This document shows positions 26,572-35,100 of a stretch of 64,000 bases of DNA, piece by piece. The stretch covers positions 1 to 64,000 of the forward strand of contig OMOD01000144.1 in assembly GCA_900290255.1 (NCBI GenBank), written 5' to 3'. A model generated the notes under the pieces. The model saw only the letters and a program-made list of their open reading frames with translations, made no database searches and was not told the DNA's origin. The position numbers and the translations under genes are program-made. Each line of letters opens with the position of its first letter. The stretch's first letter is position 1. Source of the stretch: Candidatus Sulfotelmatobacter kueseliae. Its GTDB lineage: Bacteria; Acidobacteriota; Terriglobia; Terriglobales; Acidobacteriaceae.

Positions 26572-27138
26572 ATGACCTGGATTCGAACCGTGCCGTTAAC
26601 CGAGGCAGACGAAAAGCTTCGCCGCGCAATCGAAGGCGAGAAGTTGCTGTATCCGAAAGAGTATGCCGAGCCGGTGCATCCCGATGCGTCGGGGGCGTCG
26701 TCGATTGTGGGGTCGCATACGCTGATTCCGGAGGCGCTATATCACGCCTTCTCGACGTTTGGGGCGCTGATGTCGCCGGATTTGCCGCTGGAGCGGCGGC
26801 AGCACGAGATGATCGCCACCATGGTCTCGGTGACCAACCGGTGCGTGTATTGAATCGAGTCGCACGCAGAGTTTCTGCGTAGGGTGACTCTGGATAAAGG
26901 ATTAGTCGAGGCGCTGGAGAAGGACTACACCGCAGCGCCCATCACGCCGCAGGACCGGGTGATGCTTGATTATGTGGTCAAGCTGACCAGGGACGCGACC
27001 AAGGTCTGGAAGGATGACATCGAGGGGCTGCGCCAGGCCGGCTTCGACGACCGCGGCATTCTGCAGATTACGCTGATCGCGTCATGGTTCAACTACATCA
27101 ATCGGGTAGCGGACGCGCTGGGCGTGGGGCGGGAGTAG
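26572..27138 (+). CDS. AhpD-like peroxidase, probable selenoprotein (in-frame UGA at residue 94)
   Basis: 188 codons read through a UGA at 26851-26853. The sequence before it ends [19 protein letters not shown], and after it continues in the same frame [16 protein letters not shown]. This is the AhpD/peroxidase-related motif E(12)CxxC(3)H with the second Cys replaced: Glu79, Cys91, UGA94, His98. The spacing equals that of Mycobacterium tuberculosis AhpD (Glu118, Cys130, Cys133, His137), where the second Cys is peroxidatic. A stable hairpin follows the UGA (see next entry). The C-terminal half is full-length ([24 protein letters not shown]). Read as Sec, it would be a CxxU hydroperoxide-reducing enzyme; read as a stop, it would be a broken gene. 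I favour Sec. Confidence 0.8.
26857..26890 (+). promoter_or_regulatory. Candidate bacterial SECIS element
   Basis: Starting 3 nt after the UGA: GAGTCGC (26857-26863) pairs with GTGACTC (26884-26890, one G:U), then a 3-nt bulge AGG on the 3' side, then ACGCAG/CTGCGT (26864-26869/26875-26880) closing the loop AGTTT. That gives 13 pairs with a bulge, an apical loop of 5 nt with G as the second base, and a loop beginning 16 nt after the UGA: the geometry required for SelB-binding SECIS hairpins of the fdhF type. It lies within the coding sequence, as bacterial SECIS must. Confidence 0.75.
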
Positions 27139-27277
27139 GGCTGCCGTGGTTTGTATTGCCGGGGTAGCTAGTGCAGTTGGAAAACTGTACTCCCACCCAC
27201 TCCTGCGCCGCGCGCTTCCACTACACTTGAGCTGAACCGAGGGCGATGGCTGAGTGCAGCTCTTGCCCCGCCTCGTC

Positions 27278-29809
27278 ATGGCCGAATCGTTAGCAGACTT
27301 TTTCCTAAGAAATTTCCGGGAGCACGAGCACGAGTGCGCCTACCGGCAGCATCGCGGATATCGCACGGAGTCGTTCAGTTACGGCCGACTCCTGGAGACG
27401 TCCTTGGGCTTGGCTCGCAAGCTGGAGGCGCTCGGGATTGCGAAGGGCGATCGCGTGATGCTCTGGGGAGAGAACTGCGCCGAGTGGGTCGCAGTTTTCT
27501 TCGGATGTGCGCTGAGCGGGGTGATTGTTGTTCCCATGGATGACGAAGCGGCCCCAGACTTTGCCTTGCGCGTAGCTCAGCAAGCCGGGGCAAAGTTACT
27601 GGCCGGTTCGCGGCGGCACGTGCATGACTGCGCAGTTTCCGCATGTTCTCTCCCAACCCTGGCATTGGAAGATCTGGCGCAAACTCTGGACTCTACTGCA
27701 GCCGCGCCTCCAAGTGTTCCACTGGGCGGCGACGACATTCTGCAGATTGTCTTTACTTCGGGTACGACTGCAGAGCCCAAAGGAGTGGTGATCACGCACG
27801 GCAACGTGCTGGCCAACATCGCGCCGCTGGAGCGGGAGATGCAGGCGTATCTGAAGTACGAATGGCTGGTGCATCCGCTGCGATTCCTGAATCTGCTGCC
27901 ACTCAGCCACGTATTTGGGCAGTTTCTGGGGATGTTCCTGCCTCCTCTGCTGGGCGGAACGGTGATTCTTCAGAACGAACTGAAGCCTTCGGAGGTGATG
28001 AGCACGATCCGGCGCAAGCGAGTTTCGGTGATGGTGAGTGTGCCGCGGGTGCTGCAATCGCTGAAACAGAAAATCGAGCGCGATCTGGAGGACCGAGGCG
28101 AAATGGAGGCTTTCCGGCGTGATTTCGCAGCCGCGAAGGAGAAGCATTTTCTGCGGCGATGGTGGCGGTTTCGCGCGATTCGGCGGCAGTTCGGCTGGAA
28201 ATTCCTGGCGTTCATCTCAGGCGGGGCGGCGCTCGATAGTGAGATCGAAGAGTTTTGGGGACGGTTGGGATATGCCGTGATCCAGGGTTACGGGCTGACA
28301 GAAACCACATCGCTAGTCAGCGTGAACCATCCGTTCCGGCTGGGGAAGGGTTCGATTGGCAAGGTGCTGCCAGGACGGGAGGTGAAGCTAGCGGAAGACG
28401 GCGAGATTATGGTCCGGGGCGGAGGCGTGGCGAGCGGGTACTGGGATGGGCTGGGCGCGCGGAGTGCTTCCGATGAACAGGGCTGGTATCGCACCGGCGA
28501 CATCGGCGCGCTGGATGCCACGGGGAACCTCTATTTCAAGGGACGAAAGAAAGAAGTGATCGTAACTCCGGGCGGAACGAATGTTTATCCGGAAGATTTG
28601 GAAGCGGCATTGCAGCGGCAGCCGGAAGTGAAAGATTGCGTGGTGGTGGGAATCGAGCGCGGAGGAAACGCCGAGCCGTGCGCGGTGGTGATCCCACGCG
28701 GCGAGGCCGACTTAGACAGAGTGGTCGAGCGGGCGAACGAATCGCTGGCGGAGTATCAGCGGATACGGATGTGGGTCGAGTGGCCGCAGGAGGATTTTCC
28801 CCGCACGAGTACGCAGAAGCCGAGAAGAAATCTGATTCGAGATGTGGCGCAGGCACGGATACGTCAGGAGCGTGGGGCAGGTCGAGAGAGCGGACCAATG
28901 GCCGAGTTGATTGCGCGCGTCTCGGGGCGTTCTGTGGGCGGGTTGCGCGATGATGCCAGCCTGGATTCCGATCTGGGCCTAAGTTCACTGGATCGCGTCG
29001 AACTGCTCAGCGCTTTGGAGGATCGCTACCAGATTGATCTCAGCGAGACACGCTTCAGTTCGGTGCAGACGGTCGGGGACCTGGAGCGCATGCTGCGCGG
29101 AGAAACTGCTCCCGGCGCTGGGTATCACTATCCCAGTTGGACCTTGCGGTGGCCGGTGACGTGGGTGCGGTTTGTGGCGCATTATCTGCTGATGCGGCCA
29201 GCGATCATGCTTTTGGGCTGGCCGCAGATCGCAGGGCGCGAGCATTTGCGCGGAGTCGAAGGCCCGCTGCTGGTGGTTTCGAATCACGTAAGCGACGTTG
29301 ACGCGGGATTCATTCTGACCGCGCTGCCCGGCCGCTTTCGGCACCGACTGGCGGTCGCGACCGGAGGAGAAGCGCTCGACGCGCTGCGCACACCGCCGGC
29401 AGGCAGAGGATTCTTCTTGCGGATTTATGACCGCGTGCAATGGGTTCTCGGAGTTTCGCTGCTGAATCTGTTTCCCCTGCCGCGCGAGGCGGGATTCCGG
29501 CGAAGTTTTGCCTACGCGGGAGAGGCCGTGGATCGCGGTTACAGTGTGCTGGTCTTTCCCGAGGGACAGCACACGAAGGGTGGAAAAATGCTGCCGTTTC
29601 GCGCCGGGATCGGGCTGCTGGCGGCGAATTTGGGAATTCCTATATTGCCCATGCGAATCGACGGATTATTCGAACTGAAAGCCGCAGGCAAGAGATTAGC
29701 GCGACCTGGGAAGATTCGCGTGCGAATGGGCGCGCCGATGAGATTTCTGCCGGGAACCGCGCCGGAGGATTTTGCCGCGGAGTTGCAGAAGGCGGTGGAA
29801 CAACTCTAG
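27278..29809 (+). CDS. AMP-ligase / acyl carrier / acyltransferase fusion
   Basis: About 843 residues in three domains. Residues 1-520: acyl-CoA/acyl-ACP synthetase (IVFTSGTTAEPKGVVITHGN, GYGLTETTSLVSVN, GWYRTGDIG, KEVIVTPGGTNVYPED). Residues 535-615: an acyl carrier domain with the phosphopantetheine serine in DSDLGLSSLDRVEL. Residues 640-843: PlsC-type acyltransferase with NHVSDVD (an NHxxxxD box) and FPEGQHTKGG. It could activate a free fatty acid, hold it on its own carrier, and pass it to a lysophospholipid or another acceptor. An alternative GTG start is at 27254. It resembles the Aas-type fusion but with an added carrier domain and reversed domain order. Confidence 0.9.
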   Translation: MAESLADFFLRNFREHEHECAYRQHRGYRTESFSYGRLLETSLGLARKLEALGIAKGDRVMLWGENCAEWVAVFFGCALSGVIVVPMDDEAAPDFALRVAQQAGAKLLAGSRRHVHDCAVSACSLPTLALEDLAQTLDSTAAAPPSVPLGGDDILQIVFTSGTTAEPKGVVITHGNVLANIAPLEREMQAYLKYEWLVHPLRFLNLLPLSHVFGQFLGMFLPPLLGGTVILQNELKPSEVMSTIRRKRVSVMVSVPRVLQSLKQKIERDLEDRGEMEAFRRDFAAAKEKHFLRRWWRFRAIRRQFGWKFLAFISGGAALDSEIEEFWGRLGYAVIQGYGLTETTSLVSVNHPFRLGKGSIGKVLPGREVKLAEDGEIMVRGGGVASGYWDGLGARSASDEQGWYRTGDIGALDATGNLYFKGRKKEVIVTPGGTNVYPEDLEAALQRQPEVKDCVVVGIERGGNAEPCAVVIPRGEADLDRVVERANESLAEYQRIRMWVEWPQEDFPRTSTQKPRRNLIRDVAQARIRQERGAGRESGPMAELIARVSGRSVGGLRDDASLDSDLGLSSLDRVELLSALEDRYQIDLSETRFSSVQTVGDLERMLRGETAPGAGYHYPSWTLRWPVTWVRFVAHYLLMRPAIMLLGWPQIAGREHLRGVEGPLLVVSNHVSDVDAGFILTALPGRFRHRLAVATGGEALDALRTPPAGRGFFLRIYDRVQWVLGVSLLNLFPLPREAGFRRSFAYAGEAVDRGYSVLVFPEGQHTKGGKMLPFRAGIGLLAANLGIPILPMRIDGLFELKAAGKRLARPGKIRVRMGAPMRFLPGTAPEDFAAELQKAVEQL

Positions 29810-29900
29810 ATGGTTCGGAACCAGGCGCTAGAATCCGCGCCTCAGAGACTGACGAGGACTGGCAGATCCCCCGGTAAGAGCTGCCGCGGCGTGTTGCAGT

Positions 29901-32900
29901 TTACTCTTCGTCCTCTTGCGGCTCGGGCGGATGCGGGTCTGTCTCCAGAATGATCTCGGGAACCTTGGATTCGCGGAGCAAGCGATTGAGCGCGGGCAGA
30001 TCCAACGTCTTCAATTCATTCCACCGTTTCAGAAGGTCGGGGCTGTCGTGTTCGGTGGTCGCAAGGCCTTCCATCTGAGAAGACGTCGGTGCGGCATCGG
30101 CCTGCCAAACCTGCCGGTACAAAGTGCTGGCATTGCCGTTCAGCCGGCTCAGGGTGACTTCCGCAGATGGTGGCGCGAAGAATCCGCTCGCGGCGCCCAT
30201 CAGGGTTGAGAGTCTCTCCTCAAACGACTGGATGGCGGCTTTGGCTGGCGGATGGGCTTGCGCGGACACTTTTTCCAGTTGCTCGCGAATCGAGTTGCCC
30301 TGCAGCAGCGCCAGCGAGGACTCGCTCAACAGAGAGGCCAGGCGTGTCTCCACCGCAAATTTCTTTTCGAGCGCTGCTGGCGAGGTCTTTATGCGCGGGT
30401 CCATTTTCACCGTCAGCGGGGCGGTGAAGGTTTTTCCATCGACCGTAAGCCGGACGGTGTAGTTCCCAGGCAGGACGGTCGGGCCGAGGGGGTATCGAGG
30501 CGTGTCGTGCGGAATCGCTGCGCTCGGAAAGTCGTGGCGCACCGAGGTCGGCGCCGGGCAATGCAGGCCCCAGGCCCAGCGGTGCATTCCGGCATCGGTT
30601 GGAAGCCGCCCACGTTTGCGCACCCAATACAGAGGAATTAACTGCTTCTGAAGCTCCTCTTGGGTGGGGCCGCGTTGGTCGGCGCTGGAAAAACGCCGGA
30701 CCAGCTTGCCCTGCGCGTTCAAGATTTCCAAGGTGACCGAGCCTGCAGCTGCGGGCAGGTAGTAATCGAGCACCGCGCCATCGGGTGGGTTGGCTGCAGC
30801 CGACTCGTCGGGGGGAAGCGGCGTGTCGGTGTTGGTGTCGCGTTGCACACGGTAGGCCGGTGCGGGAGTGAAAAGATGGATGGATTGCGCAAGTTCAGTC
30901 GAAGCTTCGCGCAGGGGCGAGATGTCGTCGAGGACCCAGAACGAGCGTCCGTGCGTGCCGACAATCAGATCATTCTCGTGAATCCACAGATCACGCATCG
31001 CCGTGTGGGGAAGGTTTAACTGCAGCGACTGCCAGTGGTCGCCGTCGTCGAACGATACCCAGACGGCGTTTTCCGTGCCGGCGAACAGCAGGCCCGTGCG
31101 GATGGAATCTTCGCGCACCGTGTCAGCGGGCCCAAAGTCGGGCAGGCCGGTCGTGATCAGCTTCCAGCTTTTGCCGCCGTCATGCGTGCGATAGATGTAC
31201 GGATGGGTGTCGTCTATGCGGAAACGGCTGACCGAAGCACAGGCAGTTTGCTCGTCAAAATGCGAGGCCGAAATCTGCGTGACCTTACTCCACGGGGTGA
31301 GTTCTTTAGGGGTGATATCGGTCCAATTCTTGCCGCCGTCGCGGGTGAGCCAGATCAAGCCGTCGTCAGTGCCCGCCCATAATGTGTTGACCGTTTTGAA
31401 GGACGGCGCCAGGGCGTAGATGACGCCGCGCTGCTTATCTGCATCCTTGGGCATCTCACGGCCCACACTGGGGGGCGCACCCGGGCTTTCCCGCGTCAGA
31501 TCAGGGCTGATGATCTGCCAGGAATTGCCTCCGTCGGTGGTCTTGAACAGCACGTTGGCCGCGTAGTAAAGCGTGTGGGGATCGACCGGAGAAAACATCA
31601 GCGGTTCGGTGCGGTCGGTGCGGTACTTGGCGCTGCGCAGCGGGATGGGAGTAACGTTCTGCAGTTGGCCGGTGGACCAGTGATACTTGGAAACTTCGCT
31701 TCGGCCGCCGCCGTAAATGATGTCGTCATCGAGCGGATCCGGTGCGATATAGCCGTATTCGATCGCGCCGACGGGATGCCACTCGCGGAAGGTGATGGCG
31801 CCGTCGTTGCCGCGGTTGGAGATGCAGACCGAGCCGCTTTCCTGCTGCCCGGCGCAAACGCGATAAGGGAATGTATTGCTGGCAATCACATGATAAAGCT
31901 GGGCGGTGGGCTGGTTGTACCACGAACTCCAGGTCGCGCCGCGGTTGACCGTGATGATCGCGCCCTGATCGCTGACCAGAAGAATGATGTCGCCGTTGTT
32001 GGGGTTGATCCAGAGATTCTGGTAATCGTCGCCGCCGGGTGCGCCGCGGAAGCCTGACCAAGTCTTTCCGCCGTCGGTGGAGCGCATGGTGACGGTGCTG
32101 GCGACGTAGACCAGGTCCGGATCTTTCGGATCAACTTTTGGAATCGGAAGATCACCGCCGCCGATGCGGCCTGAAGGACGCGGGTCGGTTGTGATCTGCG
32201 ACCAGCTTTCGCCGGCGTCGTCAGAGCGGTATACACCCAACTTTCCGGAAGCAGCGCCGACCGTGGCATAAAGACGGCGAGCATCGCTGGGCGCGATGGC
32301 AACGTGAATCTGAGCAAGATCCTGGGGCAAGCCGCTGGTTAACGGACGCCATGTATTGCCGCCGTCAGTGGACTTGAACAGTCCTCCATTCGTGCCGTTG
32401 AATTCGTTGCCGTCCTCCCACGGGCCTTCGCGGGCTTCCCACATCGACGCGTAAACGACGTCAGGATTCGAAGGATCGATCTGCACGTCGGAGCCGCCGG
32501 TGTTCTCGTCCTTGGAAATCACTTTCTCCCAGGTCTGGCCCCCATCGGTCGATCGATAGATTCCGCGCTCCTCGCTGGGCCCGTAAGGATGGCCGAGCAC
32601 GGCAGCGAAAACTCGGTTGGGGTCGCGGGGATCGACGGCGAGCGCCGGGATTTGCTGGCCTTCGACCAAGCTGAGGTAAGTCCAGGTCTTGCCGGCGTCT
32701 GTGGACTTGTAAATGCCGTTGCCCACGGAAAGATCGGGGCGATGCAAACCTTCACCCGTGCCGACATAGACGACGTTGGGATCGGAGGGGGCGACGGCGA
32801 TGGCGCCAATCGACTGCGTGGGCTCCTGATCGAAGATGGGGTTCCAGGTACGGCCGTAGTCGTCGCTCTTCCACACGCCACCGTTGACCTGCCCCATGTA

Positions 32901-33083
32901 GAAAACGTTGGGCTGGCTGGGAACGCCCACCGCGGCGCGGGTGCGGCCGCCGCGGAACGGGCCGATCATGCGCCAGTGCAGTTCCTGATAGCTGCTTTCG
33001 GGAACCTGCGCCCAAATTGCGTTCGCAGACAGGAAAACCAGGCAGGATACAAACAGACGAAGGACCGTCCGAGATCGGATCAA
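29901..33083 (-). CDS. Secreted Asp-box (VPS10/sortilin-like) propeller protein
   Basis: About 1060 residues. From the likely TTG start at 33083 (GAGGGGGG ribosome site 7 nt upstream) the signal peptide is IRSRTVLRLFVSCLVFLSANAIWA. The body carries at least ten Asp-box motifs (KSDDYGRTW, KSTDAGKTW, RSTDGGQTW, RSDDAGESW, RSTDGGKTW and others), each closing a propeller blade, and the family opening LHWRMIGPFRGGRTRAAVGV. The last 350 residues lack Asp-boxes and hold a beta-sandwich-like segment (PGNYTVRLTVDGKTFTAPLTV) and helices. Such proteins are abundant in Acidobacteria; the function is unknown, perhaps polymer binding or hydrolysis. Catalytic residues cannot be assigned. Confidence 0.88.
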   Translation of the reverse strand: MIRSRTVLRLFVSCLVFLSANAIWAQVPESSYQELHWRMIGPFRGGRTRAAVGVPSQPNVFYMGQVNGGVWKSDDYGRTWNPIFDQEPTQSIGAIAVAPSDPNVVYVGTGEGLHRPDLSVGNGIYKSTDAGKTWTYLSLVEGQQIPALAVDPRDPNRVFAAVLGHPYGPSEERGIYRSTDGGQTWEKVISKDENTGGSDVQIDPSNPDVVYASMWEAREGPWEDGNEFNGTNGGLFKSTDGGNTWRPLTSGLPQDLAQIHVAIAPSDARRLYATVGAASGKLGVYRSDDAGESWSQITTDPRPSGRIGGGDLPIPKVDPKDPDLVYVASTVTMRSTDGGKTWSGFRGAPGGDDYQNLWINPNNGDIILLVSDQGAIITVNRGATWSSWYNQPTAQLYHVIASNTFPYRVCAGQQESGSVCISNRGNDGAITFREWHPVGAIEYGYIAPDPLDDDIIYGGGRSEVSKYHWSTGQLQNVTPIPLRSAKYRTDRTEPLMFSPVDPHTLYYAANVLFKTTDGGNSWQIISPDLTRESPGAPPSVGREMPKDADKQRGVIYALAPSFKTVNTLWAGTDDGLIWLTRDGGKNWTDITPKELTPWSKVTQISASHFDEQTACASVSRFRIDDTHPYIYRTHDGGKSWKLITTGLPDFGPADTVREDSIRTGLLFAGTENAVWVSFDDGDHWQSLQLNLPHTAMRDLWIHENDLIVGTHGRSFWVLDDISPLREASTELAQSIHLFTPAPAYRVQRDTNTDTPLPPDESAAANPPDGAVLDYYLPAAAGSVTLEILNAQGKLVRRFSSADQRGPTQEELQKQLIPLYWVRKRGRLPTDAGMHRWAWGLHCPAPTSVRHDFPSAAIPHDTPRYPLGPTVLPGNYTVRLTVDGKTFTAPLTVKMDPRIKTSPAALEKKFAVETRLASLLSESSLALLQGNSIREQLEKVSAQAHPPAKAAIQSFEERLSTLMGAASGFFAPPSAEVTLSRLNGNASTLYRQVWQADAAPTSSQMEGLATTEHDSPDLLKRWNELKTLDLPALNRLLRESKVPEIILETDPHPPEPQEDEE

Positions 33084-33206
33084 GGTTCGCCCCCCCTCAA
33101 AGAGCAAACTGCAAACTACGTAGAATAAACCAAAAACGCAGCGATCGGGATCCGACACGAATTCAGGCACTGGGTTAATTTCATGTTGCTGAGAAGAAAT
33201 GGCGCT

Positions 33207-33413
33207 TTACCAGATATACGGCGGGAAAGCCCGCGATCCGTCCCCACGTCTCCAAGTGATGCAGTAGAGAGCCGCATAGACGACGGCTCCAGCGGCTACC
33301 CGCAACCAGCGCGGGAGAGGCAGGAGTGCGGAAATAACCCCAGCCAGGACCGCAGGAATGAGCTTAATGCGCCCGAACCACTGCCAGATGCGAACTGCGC
33401 GAAGACTAGGCAT
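33207..33413 (-). CDS. Small hypothetical membrane protein
   Basis: 68 residues: MPSLRAVRIWQWFGRIKLIP followed by AVLAGVISALLPLPRWLRVAAGAVVYAALYCI, suggesting one or two membrane helices with basic flanks. No family is recognised. It lies in the small accessory stretch beside the zinc-ribbon-like gene. Confidence 0.5.
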   Translation of the reverse strand: MPSLRAVRIWQWFGRIKLIPAVLAGVISALLPLPRWLRVAAGAVVYAALYCITWRRGDGSRAFPPYIW

Positions 33414-33447
33414 GCTGGCCCGATTATAACTTCAAGGGGACCGGGGT

Positions 33448-33858
33448 TCAGATTTGTCTCACCGATTCAGGCAGCAGAGCCGAATGGCCCTTCCTGCAGC
33501 GATACTTGGCCCAGTCGTATCCGTGGAGTTGTTCCAATTGCTGTTCGTCAGTGGTTCCACTTTTCGCTATTGCGACAAGTTCTAGTGGAGACCCGCAGCT
33601 TGGCTCACCGCATTTCGTTGAGACGACACGGAAGGACGGTTCTGAACTACGCGGAGGTTTCTCAATCTCTTCCGCAGGTATCCTGTTGCCATAGTCGAAA
33701 TGCAGCGCAGTTCTGCAGTGCGGGCATAAAAGAGTTATCCAAGGATCGTCCCTATCTAACCCTGGGAGATTTGCGATTATTCGCTGCAGGGTTCCTTCTA
33801 GCAGAGAGATGGTTTGCCCACAGGGACACGGAACGTCGTAACGCGCAACAAGACTCAT
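33448..33858 (-). CDS. Hypothetical protein with Cys pairs (zinc-ribbon-like)
   Basis: 136 residues with three cysteine pairs: VPCPCGQ (residues 10-12), LCPHC (about 43-46) and CGEPSCG (about 84-89), plus a C-terminal RCRKGHS. The pattern suggests one or two structural zinc sites; the segment CPHCRTALHFDY resembles a rubredoxin-like knuckle. No family can be named. Its start lies 25 bp from the transposase gene's end, so its promoter may be affected by the insertion. Confidence 0.6.
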   Translation of the reverse strand: MSLVARYDVPCPCGQTISLLEGTLQRIIANLPGLDRDDPWITLLCPHCRTALHFDYGNRIPAEEIEKPPRSSEPSFRVVSTKCGEPSCGSPLELVAIAKSGTTDEQQLEQLHGYDWAKYRCRKGHSALLPESVRQI

Positions 33859-33870
33859 CGGCTAACCCCG

Positions 33871-34894
33871 ACAACGGCAATTCTAAGCTGCTCCCAGCAG
33901 CTCAGCAAGACTCCACACGCGATCTGTTAGCCCTGCTTCCATCGCAGGCGTTACGCGATGAGCTTGATTCACGCGCACGAAGTTGTACCAAGCAAAATAC
34001 AGAGTCACAGCCGCTTTCAGATTCTCCAACTTCTTCGAGTGCGCATTCGTTAAGCGGGTAAAACGGCGCAAGTGCATACGCAAACTCAAATTCGACCTCT
34101 CCACATGCGACGTGCTGATGTGCTCGGGATCGGGCCGTCCGTCGCGGACTCTGGATATAACCTCCGTGATTCTTGGTGGGGAGTACCTCGCTTCGGCAGT
34201 ATCGTGCTGCCCGTAGTCCCCGAACAATTTCACAAGCTGCGCGAAGTCTGTCTGTCCCGCGAACACGTCCTCAACTCCGCGCTCATAGAAGTGGAAGCCA
34301 TCCGTCGTCAGTTGAAAGCGGTCGGCACTGAGCCGCTGCTTCAGATTCGCCAGAAAGCGCAATGTCGTCTCCTTGGTACGCTTGCCAATCTCGAAACAAG
34401 GCACAAGCTTGGTTTCGGCATCGAGTGCGACGAAAACCCACTGGTCTCCGATCTCGGCGGGATCACTCTTGCGAACTCGCTTCGCCTTTTTTCCGACAAA
34501 GCACCAAATTTCATCGCACTGCAAGTAGCGGGGACGCAGGTCGTGGATGGCATCGAGCGCATGGCTGGCCTTCGCTGCCGCCGTCTGCATCAGGGAGAGA
34601 ACCGTGTTCTTGTGCAGGCCCGTGAGGCGCGAGATGGCGCGAATACTCATACCTTCGAGCATCATCGCAAGGGCTTGTGTCGCACGCTCCGGAGCGACGT
34701 AGTGATTCCCCAGGTTGGGATGGGCTTCGCAGAAGGTTGCTTTGCAGGATTGGCAGCGCCAACGCTGGATGCGGCGCTTGCCGAAGTAACCAAATCTCTT
34801 GCAGGTTTGGTGCTGGCATCTGATGCAGGTCATGGCTTTTCTCCACTTGACTCATGCGGGGAAAAGCCTCAGACTCTTCTTGGGTTCAGATCGT
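33871..34894 (-). mobile_element. IS1-family-like insertion sequence (boundaries tentative)
   Basis: The transposase gene is flanked by an 11-bp direct repeat GGCTAACCCCG at 33860-33870 and 34895-34905, a plausible target duplication (IS1 elements make 8-9 bp or longer). The enclosed 1024 bp would be the element. Terminal inverted repeats are not obvious: the two ends match at only about 9 of 23 positions. The element inserted next to the zinc-ribbon-like gene. Confidence 0.5.
33883..34833 (-). CDS. IS1 family transposase
   Basis: 316 residues in a single frame, without the insA/insB frameshift of classical IS1. The N-terminus is a zinc ribbon with helix-turn-helix: MTCIRCQHQTCKRFGYFGKR RIQRWRCQSCKATF, then MLEGMSIRAISRLTGLHKNTV. 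The catalytic core has LQCDEIWCFVGKK (first Asp), a second acidic site LTTDGFHFY, and HVERSNLSLRMHLRRFTRLT (Glu). All DDE residues appear intact, so the enzyme may be active. Confidence 0.92.
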   Translation of the reverse strand: MTCIRCQHQTCKRFGYFGKRRIQRWRCQSCKATFCEAHPNLGNHYVAPERATQALAMMLEGMSIRAISRLTGLHKNTVLSLMQTAAAKASHALDAIHDLRPRYLQCDEIWCFVGKKAKRVRKSDPAEIGDQWVFVALDAETKLVPCFEIGKRTKETTLRFLANLKQRLSADRFQLTTDGFHFYERGVEDVFAGQTDFAQLVKLFGDYGQHDTAEARYSPPRITEVISRVRDGRPDPEHISTSHVERSNLSLRMHLRRFTRLTNAHSKKLENLKAAVTLYFAWYNFVRVNQAHRVTPAMEAGLTDRVWSLAELLGAA

Positions 34895-35100
34895 GGCTAA
34901 CCCCGCGATTTGGATTAGCCCCGCAACCTGTTTCCGCAGGAAGCGGGGCGCTGAGTGTTAACTACGTTTTAGGGTGGTGGCTGGACCGTGATCTCTACGG
35001 TCTGACCAGCAGCGAAGCGGATCACGATTCGGATTCTCATGCTGCTTGCATCCTTCCTGAAAGCCCCGTTCGCGCGGGGCTTTCGCATTTAACTCCAAAG
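34834..35100. other. Intergenic stretch beside the IS
   Basis: Contains the right copy of the GGCTAACCCCG direct repeat, a local GGATTAGCCCCGC that is nearly palindromic with it, and a hairpin AAAGCCCCG TTCGCG CGGGGCTTT (about 35062-35085), probably a terminator of the minus-strand gene starting at 35529. I see no gene. Confidence 0.5.
35062..35085 (-). terminator. Possible terminator hairpin
   Basis: Nine-bp perfect stem AAAGCCCCG/CGGGGCTTT 15 bp past the stop codon of the minus-strand gene that ends at 35101. The A-rich left arm gives a short U-run on the minus strand. Confidence 0.5.

Noticed and set aside
26565-26605. A minus-strand GGTTCGAATCC, like a tRNA T-loop
   Set aside because: The flanking bases do not form a T-stem, and no acceptor or anticodon arm is found; it is part of the AhpD-like gene's first codons.
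26572-26853. Reading the AhpD-like gene as a simple truncated protein ending at TGA
   Set aside because: Downstream frame continues the family without decay, the UGA falls exactly on the peroxidatic Cys, and a SECIS-like hairpin follows.
35040-35090. Possible tRNA-like or attachment site next to the IS
   Set aside because: No cloverleaf could be drawn; the only structure is a plain hairpin typical of a terminator.
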